Shown: positions 13,101-28,100 of the stretch, piece by piece
Layout of the letters: each line of letters starts with the position of its first letter
Numbering within the stretch: the stretch's first letter is position 1
Assembly (NCBI RefSeq): GCF_020740795.1
Contig: NC_067286.1
Location: 37,710,503-37,774,502 of the forward strand
Direction: 5' to 3'
Source of the DNA: Apus apus
Lineage: Eukaryota; Chordata; Aves; Apodiformes; Apodidae
Length of the DNA stretch: 64,000 bases
Program-made: the position numbers and the translations under genes
Notes under the pieces: model-generated
Told to the model about the DNA's origin: nothing
Databases searched by the model: none
The model's input: only the letters and a program-made list of their open reading frames with translations

Positions 13101-16100
13101 AAGCATATAGAGTCAACTATTACATTACCTGATGGTCTTCATGTTTTAATAAACTAGACAGTGATTCCACACAGATCTCTAATGAGGAATCCTGAGGCTC
13201 CATTTTGCCACACAGTCTGGATACTACAGCCATAGCCGAATGCAAAGTATCTTTATGAACAAGGTGTCCACTGTCACGAATGAATGTCAGAACACAATTC
13301 AACCCTCCAGCTTCAAACACAGCTCCTGACTCACGGGTACAAATTAATTCTAACACCTATGACAAAACAATATTTTATTAGAATGAAGTATGCATTACAA
13401 GTCAGTTATTTGTTTCTCTCCATCTACAGAACTGGTTAAGAAATTTAACAGCAGAACAAATAAACCCCACTTTCCCCCAACACCCAGCAAGGGTCAAGCC
13501 TCCAGTACTCTAGTAGCCACAGTTTTCTTAAAAAATACAGAAGGGAATTTAAGAACATTCATCAATAGCATGATCATAACAGGTGTTCATGAGAGATAGC
13601 TAGATAATAGCATCTTTTCCTGGGAGAATTGAGTATTTGGATAAAACACAACTGAGAACTCTGAAATTTCCAAGAGTCCTGTTACTCCAGTATTTCAGTG
13701 AATGTACTTCTGAGTAGAATAGAACTGGTAAATAGGAAATGCATTCATAAAGTCTGATGCCATGGTAGCCAAGAACTCAAACTGTATGCTGTCACATGGA
13801 CAGGAGTAATGTTTTAAACAAGATTTTTAAGGAGCTTGTAAATTTTTCTGAAAACTTCAAAATGGTGCAAAGGAGCTGTGTCTAGTGCTACTGAAGAGAC
13901 AGCAGCCAACTCTCTTACAGGATAAACATATATAAAAATATATATGGAGCAATTACATATATATCTGGAGCAATCATATGTATTATATAAGCATATCTGG
14001 ATATATTTGTATAAATATATATATATCATCTTGAGCAATTGTGTATTCCTTTTTAGTGTAAAATTAGCCCTTAGCATTCCAGTAATTTTAGATAAAAAGG
14101 AAAACTTTTGTAATATTTTTGTTTGCTTTTCTGTGCTTTTTTTAAAGGAATCTGAGCTTTGAAGAGCACCAGACTGACAATAAAGACAAGCAGCACTGCT
14201 GGCATGTACACTTTTATAACACACTATATTATAACACACTATGCTTTTGCTTCTCATTTTAATAATATACATAGGTTTATAATATGAGGAAGCTCTTCAG
14301 AAACAGCACATTTTCCAGGTCTTAAAAACAGAAGGTTCTTCAGAATACATACCTTTACACACTGCTCAGCCAAGTCTCTGCTGGTTCTGTTGTTAAGTTC
14401 AACAACGACCAAACGATTACAAAGTGCCTTGATAGCTCCATCCACTCCCACAATCCTACGGGTGCATTCAGCTGATACATCCAGATAATACGTTATGGCA
14501 CGAGCTGTTACTTCTAATACATTGTCTGGAGCACTTTCATCAAGAAAAATTTTGCACAGAGCTGGTAAAAAAGTTCGAGGAGGGCATCTGCAGGAAAAAA
14601 AAACCCACAACAAAACATAACTAAGTTGTGAAAGCTAAGTAATTTCACACAATTTCACATTACGTTTTTCATACTGACATGATCAGTTCAATCGGTTTAT
14701 AGTTGGTTCAGAGCATTCATTTAGAACTCAGACATCTCATACACACTCCATAATTTGAGTCAGAAACCCAAAAAGATGCTGCATTAGGGGAGAAACCAAG
14801 CAGAAAGAAATTTTATTGAAATTTTAAAATTATACTGGGGAAAAAAAAATCTCTTCTCTTGTCAAATTACTTTAGGAAGTAACCTCACATCACAAAACAG
14901 AATACATTTTTTCTTAATACAGCTTCAAGATGATGACCAGCTACTCAACCATGAAATACTACTACTAAAGACTCTGGGTTTGCTATGCAATTTGATTCTC
15001 TGAGTGGTCCTTCTTCCCTATGTTCTTACTTGTATTTTTATCCTAATTAAATTTCTACCTTCCACCTCCTTCTTCTTCCCTAATCACAATGAGAATGTAT
15101 TTAACTCATTTAGCTTGCTTCTATTGCATTTCCTCTTCATATCCATGCTTTGGTAGCCCCTGGCTCTCCTCTTGATTGTTAGCCTTAATTCCATATGCAA
15201 GGAAAGTCAAGAACATTCCCTCAATTTCTTAACAGCACAAGCAAGCTGCAACAGTCCTTATTCTATCTATCTAAGTTAATAGGATACAAACTAAAATGGA
15301 TGGTCATAATAATGCTTTTCATTATTACAGCAGTTGTGGTTGAAACTGATTTGGATCAAAAGTTCTAAAACATGGAGCTGTAATTTAATGTAATTTATCT
15401 TCCAATAGCATGCATAATTATCAATAAATAACTTTGTATCATGGTTGTTCACTGCAGTGGTAGAAGACTTCCAAGGTGGTGGTGGTGAATTAAGTGAAGG
15501 GGATATAGGCTGTGACAGTAATTGAAATAACTGGATATCCTTAGATGCAGGGGATCAGAACTAAAGCTACAGGAGGCAAATACTGCATTTTTTTCTTAAA
15601 CGAGTTTTAATCTGCAAAAGAAGGCCTAAAATTTTTCCAAATTGAAAGAGAAAGAACAAAAATAATAGCACAGATTTTGGTCTGGAAGACAGGTGAAGTA
15701 CTTGCTGATTAATCATTCTGAAGACTAACCCAGAGGTCATGCAGTATCCCATCTGGCACACACTGTGACTCATACCAAGGCACAAAACCCTGGGACAGGA
15801 AAATGCTAATAGTTTCCTTGAAGATCTGGCTACGCTCTAGGAAATAATTAGATAATACTACCTGTCAAATAAATACGTTACCCAATGATCCTTTGCATAA
15901 CTCAATTAAGGTAATCTTCAATAAAGCAAAATCACTTATTTAATACTTATATTAGCCTGCCCAGCCTATACTGTCTGCTGTTCTTATGAAATTTGCTATT
16001 TAACTCCACACCTTCCTCAAAAAGAGTACACAGTAACTTGGCATTTTAAAGACATTGTCCACTGGAGGAAAAAAAACAGTCTGCAATTCATACTTATTAT

Positions 16101-19100
16101 TAGATGCCTATTATACAATGACACAACAAGCATTTCAGGACATAAAATTTAAAGCAGATAGTGCTATCTGTGCAAGTGTTCTGGTGTTGGATCTTCTATG
16201 CTGTAGTTTATACAACACCAGACAGATCACTAAAACACTGCTATAAAGTGTTCTTCAAACATTCCATTGCAAGAAAGAAAAATCTACCCATAAACAGAAA
16301 TCTTAAAAACAAACAAAAAAACCAACAAAATCAAAACCATACATGTAAGCAAATGGAAGGTAAAGAGCTCCATTGTCTCCACTGTAATACCAGCAAGTCA
16401 TAGTCAACCATTTTTCTAATATTTCCAAAGCCAGCAGCAGAAAAAAAACCTCTGGATTTTTTAAGGGAGTTAAAAGCAATACGTAGCAAATCTAACATTA
16501 ACATTTTTTCTAGTTTAACAGTTTATAAAACACACAGCCCAAATGGAACTTGGCCCTATTTTTTTTGAAAATGGAAATCTAAAAATTTGGCAGAAATCCA
16601 TTCCTGTCCTTAAAACATCTGCCCATAAGAGACAATTACCCAGCAGATACAGCAAATATACAAAGTTACTAAGAGTCTACAATCTATATTGAGTTCTTTG
16701 CCAGCTCACAAATGCCAAATGCACTGTACCAGCATAAGTAAACACAAAAATGAGCACAGCTCACTGGCAAAAACTTTAGGGCTTGTTTTTTTAAAAAATT
16801 ACTTTTTGCCAGAACCTCTAGCTGCATTAGTCAGAGACCATACTTTTTCAATTAGGAGGCAAGTACAACCTCCACTTGCTGTCAAGGCATTTGTTTTCTG
16901 ATTTAGAGAAATTATTTCCAGTCCCCCAATAAGGAAACCAAGTTGTATCACAAGGTTTAAGGAAGAAACTTGCAGATTTGTCATACACTTAACTTGTGGG
17001 AATTACTTGTTTCTCAAAATAAAAAGCTACCCAGACAATGAGCTTTCACAAAAAATTCTTTCAAGTTACTTCAACCTTTGAGCTCTATGAGTGGGGTTTT
17101 TTAACAGTTCAGTTGTTTGGTTTTTTTTATTTTGGTTGGTTTTGTGGTGGGTTTTTTTTTTGGTGGTGGTTGTTGGATATTTCTAGGAACCAGGAAGCTG
17201 CGAGCTAGACTACACTCTGTAGAAGAGGCAGCAGATACATTTTATAAAGATTTATTAAGGACAATAATGAAGACTAGAGAGAAAGAGAAAGGAGGAAAAA
17301 AAAGCAATACTGAAGCTTTAATTAAAGTGCCAAGTCCTTTTCCTCTCTTTTTTCTTGCAGCAAATCAAGACACAAAACACACAAAATCATCAGCATGAAA
17401 GTAAAACAGAACGAAGCACACCAGCTTTGTGGCATGAACTTTTATGCACTACCCAATCCCATCCACACTAATTTACTGCAAACTAAACATTTGTGCTGCA
17501 TATTATCTTTAATATTATATTAATTTCCTTTTAGTAGTTAATTCACTGTATTTCAATGCAGAACACATTAAAAAATTTTAAACTGTTACCTGTCACCTAA
17601 CAATGAAAAAAACTACCCTTCTAACAGAATGCTCTGGACCAACTATAAACTAATCAACAGATCATATAATCAGTGTGTAAGAGAAAAGTCCTTAGTAAAA
17701 AAAAAAAAAAGGTAAAAACCAGGATAGTTTATGAAAATGCACCAGACATATAATGACGCATGTAAAGCTAATACAAAGTTTAATCATTATTATAGCTCAT
17801 ACAAATTCGGATGATGCTTATACAAGCATCAACTTCATTTTTTTCAAATATAGTTATAGGGAACATGGCAAAACAATCAAAATGGATTTTTTGTCTTAGT
17901 CTCCAAAACAGCATACAAAAGTTGTTTTCTATTATACACAATACATACAGTTGTGTCACCTTCTTCCCCCCCACGTCTCTCTCAACTCAAAGTTAGCAAT
18001 ACAAATTAAGTTACTATCCCTAAAGTCATACCAGACAATAAAACACATGCATAAGTCTGAAGTATTTCTGAAGAATGCAAAACAGACAGACCTGAATTCT
18101 ATCAGCCTTTAGTCTCTGCCTGTGAGACTGTAAAAAAAAATTTTTATTATTGTTTTATGAACACTGCCTTAACGATCTCTTATATACGGCTACTACTTTT
18201 CCAAAGAGGTCATAGCTGGCAAGAGACCCAGCTTGGCTGTTTCAAGCCATAAAGGATGACAGCAACACTGACACTGAATTTGAAAATAAAGTCAAATCAT
18301 TAGTTGTGTTCTCAGATACCAAAGACAAATTTGGCCATGCAGTCAACAAAACACCAGGTTGCCTCAATAGGACCTCTACACTATCTTGTCCACTGCTCTG
18401 TAGCATTATTTCAGGTCAATACATTGCTCTACTTTGTTCTTATCAGCACAGTTCTTTAAAATTTTCAACTTGCAATGTTACCAGCAGAAAAAAATATGTC
18501 TGCTATGCCACTCAAGTATACAAGGTTCTTCACTACTCCTATACAACTGCTTTTCTGGTCAGCTGCAGACTTGTTATAGTTCTATGAGAACACAATTATC
18601 AAGTTACATTTGCACGCATTTCTAAAATACATCTTCAAGAAGCCATGCCCAAGCCTCTTCAGATAGTCTTTCACTCTCTGAGTCCTAAGCAGTTGAGACA
18701 AGACCGAAAAAAAAATAAATTAGAATATGTAAATTATTTCCTGGAATTAAAAGAGTATTCTAATCGAGCAGACTGTGATGAATAAGATGGTAAATTTCTG
18801 TGTTGAACCATGTCAAACAAGCTGGTAGCAGAAGCTTCTTGTATATAAATGCAATTGACTGGCCCTCACTAATATCACATAAGCAAGCAGGCAGGAATGC
18901 ATACACACAGGCATACCCTGCCAGTTTAAAACACTGCCTTCTTCCCACCCTAACTTGCTGCAGTCACACATTAGATCAAGACTGAGCCTCTCTCAGGACT
19001 AGCTCTGAACTTCTCACTGTGTTTTCTTCTCCTACCCAGAAAAGTTCCTAATAGCGTTTAGTACCTCCTTCTCCTAATCTATTGCCTGCAACATACAAGT

Positions 19101-22100
19101 CATTAGTGTTTGTCACACTGTAGCACCTAAGGGCTCTTTGCACAGATCAAGACCTCCCTGCCCCTTCAAAGCAAAATAGATCCTATTCTAGAAAACCTGA
19201 ATTATAATTGTACAATAGGACACATATGGAGAAGATAATGCAAACTAATCGTCCCACATTTTGACAACTTATCTTAGCATCTCAGTCATTTTGAGAACTG
19301 CTATTTACAGTTTAGCATATAACAATTATATTGAATTTTCTTATTCCACTTTCTCATGGCTTTTATAACCAGTTTATTGTCAGTCTCATCACCAGCATTT
19401 TCTGCTATTTTAGTAGAAAGGTTCTAGGAAATAAATTGTTTTGTTCCAGCTTTTCCAAAAGCTATCAGAGGAATGAACTGCAGTGCTGTCATTATGACCA
19501 CTACTGCTACCTATATTGCCACTCTGAATGCGCGTGCAAAATGACTGGGTAGGAATGATGATATACTTTGCTTTAGTCAGCAATAGTACTCAGAACAAAA
19601 GGAAAATGCTACTCTTACTGAAGGTCACAAACGAATTTTGACCTTGTTTGTATAATAACTAAAAATACATCCTTTGCAAAAATATTTGGTTGAGGCATTG
19701 GAATTGCTAGAATAAAGAACAGCAGGTGAATAAAGGGATAGCAAATTTGCTACACAACTAGATAAACCACATGGACTACTAGAATTTGTGATGTAATAAA
19801 ACATCATTATTAGAAATAGAATGGTTAGTTGCACAGAAACTCTTATAAGATGCACATAAATTATGTTCATAAGCACACACACCATACAGATAAATACAGA
19901 TTTTTGCCAGCTAAAGTCCACTTGGGCCTTAGCAGTCCATAAAGTTCCTTCAAGCGAGGGAACAGAAAGTACCAGTTCTGCCATTCACATGAGCCCCCAA
20001 CAGCAGGGAAGGGCATACAACAGATCCCCAGTGCCCCAGCCATAGTATTCTCAAACAGGTGGCTACAATAATTACAGCATAAAATTGTACAACTGTCATT
20101 TTGAAGACCTGTCATTATGCTGTAGGTAACTTCGCTATGAACTATGAACTATGTTACAAACAAAAGTACACAGGTCAGCTTTATAGAAATCACATTCTAA
20201 TCCCAAAATCTGCACCAAGCTGTTACATGGGTCTCTCACGGTTAAAACTATGAACATCTGCTCTACGTGTCTTGGGGACAGGAGCACGCATATGGGTAGT
20301 GCCAGAGAAAGGACCAGAAGGCATAGATGGGAATGCCAGCACATGATGGGATATGGGATGCAACACTGTCACAGCCACATAACAGGTGTCCCTTCTGTCA
20401 CATGGTCCCACTGTGGGTTTCTGTGTGCAGATTCTTGACCCCTAAAAAAGAAGGGAAAGTCTTGCTGTTACTCAGTAGATGGTCTCTTCAACTCAAAATT
20501 GTGTAAATGGCCTTTAAAAGTAGTCCTTGAATTTTCACTCAATCCAATCCTGAGTAAAGGCACCTTGTTACTAAAGTGTAAGCACAGGCAGCACAAGGAA
20601 GAAAAATCCACTACTCACTTGGAAGCAGTACTAGCAACCAGGTCCTGAGAAGAGCAATTTCTGAAAACCATCCTCTTTTTAATGAGGCACCAGGCAAGCA
20701 AATACAAACAAAACCAGTAGGAATCAAAGAGTGAGTCAGACAAGCCATGTTACGTGTCACTATGATGCCTTAATTGCAAGGTGAATCCCTAATTGGCTTC
20801 CTCAGGTAGACCAAAATATATCAAAGGGACCTAAAACTGTCTCAAATATTTGTTGTACAAAATGGACATGAGCCACCAATTTGCAATTGCAGCCCAAAAG
20901 GCCAACCACATCCTGGGGTGCATCAAAGTGTGGCAAGCAGGGCGAGGGAGGTGATTCTACTCTGCCCTGGTGAGACCCCACCTGGAGTACTGCTTCCAGC
21001 TCTGGAGCCCCCAGCACAAGAAGGAGCCACTTACATGGGAAATACAAGGCTGCTAAAACTTGCCAGGACAGCAGGGAGGCTGAGGGCAGAACTGCAGCAC
21101 TTAATGAACTGATATGACCAGACAGCAACTGATGTTCAACTTTTAGGTCAATTTCTAAACATGCAACATCCCAGTACCAAATACAGTTTCACCATGTTGC
21201 TTTTATCTAGACCATAGCAGTAAAATCTCTCAGAAAAAAAGGAAATACTGCCAGAATTGCTGTATTCTCAAAGTTGGGAGGGTATGGAAATTACTGATCA
21301 CAATTACTTATTTGCAGAGGAACAAACGAAAATACAGTGGTAAGTTCATTTTAATACAGAAAAAGCTATTTCTAATAGCTTTAATTTCAAATTACAAAAT
21401 AATGGTTAATAGGAGCTACTAGGTAGCTCCAAAGTTCCGATTTCTGTTTAGGCACTTCTCCTAATGAATATTAAAATGAAAGGAAAATATTTTTAGATTT
21501 TAATTTCTAATAAGCTATATTAGCATCACATTGGGTGCTTCCTAAAGTACTTTAAAAGGGTCCTCTCAAGAAGGGTGATTAAGGACTGACTTAGTGAATT
21601 AACGAGGTTACTCTGTGTTACTCTTTAGTGAAAGACCAACTTCAGTGAGTTAATTAGGTTACTCTGCAACCAGTGCTACAGCTCTTGTTAATTATTTTAA
21701 GTCTTTCAGATCTCCAGGTCCACCCAACTTCATTCCTGTACTCTCAGGATAACAGCTCTGCTACTTATTATCTTTCAAGTCTTCCATCCACCACGCTTCA
21801 AAGATCTTACTGGAAGACAGGTTTGTAAGAGGTCTGAAATAAGTACTATTCAGTATCAATATTTACCCTTTATATTCTAATCCATTAGGATTAGGCTAGT
21901 AGACTGTTCTCTGTTCCCTGTACCGATTGATGTCAATAACTAAACTACACCTAAAAGTGCTGATTCCGCACAATTTCTATTTAAAAAATGTTCATGCTTT
22001 CAGAGTTAAAATGAGATTATTAGTTTGTAAGAACCATGACACACAAATTCTATAATATATATTCTTCCTCTGCAGAAGGTTTATCTAAAAACGTTTTCTA

Positions 22101-25100
22101 AACATCACAATCATATTGATGTCAAGAAGGGCTAGGGAAATTTATGAAGAGAATTATATTACCACAGCATTCACATCATTATACTCTGCATAATTCCATA
22201 CGCTGACATGCTTCTGAAAATTTCCTTCTTCCCACCCTCTCTTTGGAAATAGTAATATCCACATGGATGCAAAACTCCTAAATAGCTACAGTAGTAAGCT
22301 CCTGCCAGTGCTAAGCCCTTAAAACTCAAATGAAGTGACTCAGCAGATTTTTACAGCTTGACAGTCTAAAAATATACCAAGGCAGTAACAATAGGCACTG
22401 TAAACTCCCTTCTGTAATTACATTTCACATTCACAATGCACCTAAAAGTCTTAGCCAAAACAGCAACATTAATGGCAGTTTAAAGACTACTGTTGCGTTT
22501 AAACAAAACCCAAAAGAAGGAAAAGACCACTCCACTTCACCCCCAAAATGTTTAACACAACTAGTGCCAGCATTAGGGTTCCTGGGCTGAGGCAGAGCCT
22601 CTGCCATGTGACAGAGCCTTTGGCTTCAGGCGTCTGGTCCAAGACATGTGACTTGGGGCAGAAAACCAAGCTCAGCTGCCTGCCAGCACTTGTGCTGGAC
22701 CTCTAATGCATTCCATCTGCTGACACCAACTAGCAGTGGGAAAAAAGGGATTTGGAAAAGCCTATATTATTGAATAATTATTTAATATGTAATAATTGTA
22801 AATAACTAAAAATTAAAATATTTAAAAGTTTAAACCTCAATAGTAACTGTTTTTGAGCAGAAATAGATGAGTTAAATATTTACGTGTCACACAATTTTAT
22901 TAAAGTTTCAAAGAACATACATCCTGCACAAATGATTTATTCTTCAAGCACCAGATACTCCAACTTATTTTTTATTAATACTTTTTTTCCTTTTTGGAAT
23001 TCTTTCTATGAAAGGAAGTCTCAGACTTTCCCTCATCATTTCTTTTGCTGAAACACTTTTTTTTCCCCTAGCTATGAATCAAAAACATCAGCAGAGTAAG
23101 GAACATCATCCACAGGAGAACTACTTGCACACCAGTGTTACTTACTGGTGTTCTTCTGGACCAATTTCCAACACATATTGTGCACTGTTTTCTTACAATG
23201 CTGTTACAGAACAAAAACCAGAAAAGGTCCACTTATATATAAGACTTCAGAGATATCACACAGTATTTTAAAGGTAGGAGGAAGAAGGAACTAAAAATTA
23301 AGGGCTTATTTAGGAACTTTTACCACAATTATGAAATATTAAACTTTTACAACTATTAAACTCTATTCTTAACTGCAATCACAGCTCAGGCCAATAAAAT
23401 AAAGCTAGAGAATTAACAACTCCATCTTACATCCACTCCAGTAGAAACTCTGAATTATCACAAGTTGAAAGAAATTAATTTAAATTTAAATTTGACATTT
23501 AGAAACACTTTAAAGTTCCTTTTAGCTAAATAAAGAACACAGAACTGAACCCTCTTCTGAGAGTTCACCATCAGGAGGAAACACACAATCTAAGCAGTCA
23601 ACTACACAGTCAATAAGTATCAGTCCTGCAAAATGAAACAAAACGTGCACAAGAAGAAACAGTTTCTGCAGGATAGGTAATTTCTGAATACATTGTTATT
23701 AGCTTTGCTCTTTAAGTTACAAAGAATGTGTTGGGCTGCCTGTCTGCATTCCTCAGTATCTTCGAAAAGATAGGCCATGCCTCAGGGTAGTAATTCCACG
23801 TTGGTTCTCCTACCTTCAGCATTTTGTAAATATTTTGCAGAAATTTTGTCCACAATAGCTGGATAAATTAAATAGCCTGAAATTACAGATAGTTCTGCCT
23901 ATAATTTCCAATAATAGAAACCACATTTGTGCAAACAGATAATGGTTTGAGTACACTTTACATCTGCTAACACTTCAAAACTAAATAAGAAATAAAATCA
24001 AAAAGTAAGATTTTTTTTTTTAAGTGTGCCTAAACATGCACATCTCCCCACTATCTTCTCCTGGATTTCCAGGTGCTCAAAAAGGGAACCAAGTTAACAA
24101 GCAAAATTCCATTTCCCCATTACCAATCTATTGACCATCTACACTGTCTACACCTCATACTCAGTACCTTCATAAGAGGCCAATACTTGAAATTTTACTA
24201 GTACAGTCATTCAAGAAAGGAAGCCTGCTATTTGAAATTTCTTCAACACCTTATTTGTTGGTCTCATGCAATCAACTAGGAGATGCAATCTTTTGAAAAG
24301 TCACTCTCACTACCTTAAAATTCTGCACCCATCTTTTGTGTAGAACTTGAAAGAATCACTTCAACTTTATCTCACACACAAAGCCCTGAAGAAAACAAAG
24401 GGTACTTGATGACACTACTGTTACTTTAACAGAGAAAATGACAGACTAGCAAATATTGGCAAAGACAGTGTGATGAGTTATGCAGAATTGCCTGGATTAC
24501 TCAGAGGCACAGGCTCATTTAAACAAAATGCCACTCAACAAAAAACCACACAAAAGCCAAGTTACAGTTCTTAGTATAGATAATGCATCAAGCCATAGAA
24601 ATCAAGCAACCGTATCCTGGAAAGCAGCTCTGCAGATAAATAACTAAAACAACACTTCCTGTACAACGTTTTGGAAACATCTAACTAAATTTTGGATGTA
24701 TAACTGGCAACAGTTAAATGTACTATTATAAATATGGATGAAGCCAACACTGGAAAACATTTCAGAAAAATTTTGAAACTGAAAAATCAGAGAGTGGGAA
24801 GAAGATCAGAAGCTGAAAAGATACTTCTCTGCAAGTACATTGACAGTGACAACGTGTTGGCTTTTAATTCAATTGGAAAAGCTGCACTGCCCATCACAGA
24901 ATGCAGCAGTCTGACCAATTCAAATAGAAAGGGACAAGCATAATTCAACAACAAAGGCAACTAGGCAGCAGATTAAATAGCAAAACAAGGGGGAAAATTA
25001 GGTAGGATGTGCTATTGGAAGTACCAACTACACACTATGCTTGACCAAACAAGACACTCAATTCAGTAATAACCAGGTAAAAGAAGAGAGGATGTCAATT

Positions 25101-28100
25101 CAGATGACCTAATCTTCCCTTCCGGCCTTTGCAACCATTAAGATTCTCAAAATGACCAGACAAGGCTAATTAATCTCCATTATACCCATTACAATGAAGC
25201 CATAATCCCCATTTTACAAAGAGCAACCAGAAAGACGAGCATTAAAACTCTTACCACTGCAAAAAACCCAGCCACCCAACAACAACAAAAAATATCAGAG
25301 ATAGTTCTAAAAATTATGCTGTAACAAGATAGCTCCCTGAAAAATACAGCACACACCCCTACTTCTATCTCAGAAAAGCATTTTACAGTAGCTGAAGATC
25401 CCACTATATTAGTGGACACAGAGTAAATAAATTACTCCAGTGTTGGCATTATCTCTGCTGCCACTTCCTCTGTCTTCATTAAACAGCAAAAAAAGTTAGC
25501 TGGAATCACATGAGTTTGCTATTGTAAAGCTTACAAAATTTAATTTGAGAGAGATGTCTGTGTCAGTCCAAACCAATAATTCACTAAGAACATATGTTTT
25601 GCATGGGTTGAAATAAAGAAAACTATAGTCTATTGTTGGCAGAAATAATTATCCTAATTTAATCATGTCTTTACTCCAGCACAAAACTGTAATAATGACC
25701 TGGCTTCCCCCCCCCCCGCCCTTAAAATAATAAAAGGAGCAAATCTGTAGGACTCAAAACATGCAGCCACCTTGATACAGATAGAGCTGCACTCTCAGCT
25801 TATTACTTTTAGCGGGATTGTTAGATCTGTTAAAGGGCACTTTACTGCTGACTGAATTAAAAAGATGCTTTTAAAGCCAGTCCAAACTTTCAAAATAGGC
25901 CTGAAAACCACGACTTTGCATTCCTACCCCTACTTCTACAATAAAAATTGGTTTCTTATCTATATGCAATTTGGATTTACAGGAGTTATACAATTCTGAT
26001 GACAGGAGCCTGTAGTTTTTAAGCAATGAGGGGGAGGTAAAGCTAAACTGTTCCACATTATTCTACCACAGTCTCACTAGCTCACATCAAGTCTCTGATT
26101 CTCAGAAGAATGTCTTCTTACACTTTCTATTACATGTTAGCAAATATAAGGTAGAGATATAGTAGCAATTACACACTCCGAAAATAGCAAGGTTTAATGT
26201 CTATTAAAATAAATATATTTGATCTAAAAAAGAAACTTCAAGGATTTCCATTTTATACATTAGAACCCTAAATTACAATCCTTTGTATAATTTTTATTTT
26301 TCAAATAAGCTGATCACTCTTGACAATCCATTGCTGAACAAATCTGTTAAAGCTAAATATACTCAGGTGACTTAGAGCACACCCAAACAGAAAGATGTGC
26401 TTCCTCTTTCTGAGCATTAATAAGGCCTTTTTATCTCTTCATTTTACTCAGGTCTTACTTTACTTGTTATACTATTGTCTTGTTCTACAAGTTTGGGTTT
26501 TTTTGTAATTAAGGAAAATAATTAAATAAAATCTTCCTTGCTAAATACTTTTACTCTGGCAGACAGGGAAAGAAAATCACAACACAAAGCCCAGATCTGA
26601 GGACTTTCCATTTTATTCACCCAAAAATAAAGAGAAATAATCAGGGTGAAAAAGATAAACTGAAACACCTATGGAGAAAAGGACTATATTAATAAAGTGA
26701 GATCGTAACTAACAGCCTCTTTGAAATTACCTGTAACAATTTAAATACTACAAATATCATTCAAATTATCTTTATATATGCATACTTAAACCTCCTGCTA
26801 AAGTTCACTTAATAGCATATAGTTTAACTACAATTTAGGACTAACATAATCAACACGAGTTTAGCTTCAATTCAATTCCTTAACAGAACCATTTCTACTC
26901 ACTCATTAAGTTTCTACAGTTCAGGCTACCAGCTTCTGCGGCTGGTTGAATTTTAGCCATTCTTCATGCTAAGTGACTAACACTGTCTGTGACTCATTAT
27001 CACCAGATGAATATGCTGCTGACTTTTTTGAATGCTAGCCTATGAGTAACACTAAAAATAACCTAACCAGGTGTAATATGTAAATCTGGGGAGAAATGAA
27101 GAAACATCAGTTATTTGGCAACGCTCACTACCTGTTAGTGGCTGCGTACCCTATACTCTGTGGTGGTACTGCTAGAACTTGGCTGAAACACTACAAAACA
27201 CACACCACCATACGTTTGTGCCTTCTTCAGTTTGTCTGATTTGGAAACAATAGTTTCTATATCCATGATGCTTGTAAAAAAGTAGATTATTAGCTTTAAA
27301 ACATACCATTTCTTTGAAATATGTTTGTGAAATAACCTTGTTACTTCACTGCAATAATGAACGACAAGATTATCCATCATTTCAATGCTTTCGCTTCCCC
27401 ATTTTTTTTCCAGTTTAAGATCTTTGCAAAGTGAGTCTGTGTATTACCCTTAATTCCCCAAGAAACAGTACTGTGCTTTTAGGGAAAATGCATAGCATTC
27501 GTGTCAATATTTTTCATGTGTCTTTGTTTCATAGCTTTGCCAGTCTTCACCACATACAGCTTTTAATCACCAGATGTACTTCACTAAAAGTACGAGCTTT
27601 TACTTAGCTTACATCATAAAACCAAACCATTTCTTATTTACAAATGGACTAATAACAACTAAAGTCTCTCTAACTGATCCCTGAAAAACATATTTCATTC
27701 TTCAAGAAATTGATTGTTGTAAGATTCCACCTCCTATCTGCCAGTTGTTGAATTCCACAGATAAATTTTCTTAAAGTTTTCTTAGTCAACATAATTAATA
27801 GCAATAAACAACACTGAGATCCTAAAATAGCATCTGCACAGCATACAAAAATTTAGGAATGCTCTTCTTGCTTAATAGAAGAAAAAAAAAAAGTTGTGAA
27901 GTCTAGAGGTTGGTGTTCTTACCAACACAAAAATGTCCACATTATAAATCACGCATACACTTAAACCATTTTCAAAATTAGTTTGCTGAAAAACGTGTTT
28001 GGCAACACTTCTGTCACACAGTATATCTTCTATTTACACAAGCTATAATTCCTTTAAAAACATTGCTGAAAAGCATCTTTAAAATCTTATCAAAGATTAT

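Noticed and set aside
13814-14272. A 152-codon minus-strand frame in HECTD1 intron 3
   Set aside because: It is built on the AT-rich tandem array, with Tyr/Ile-rich low-complexity content, and lies inside an intron defined by two exact splice junctions.
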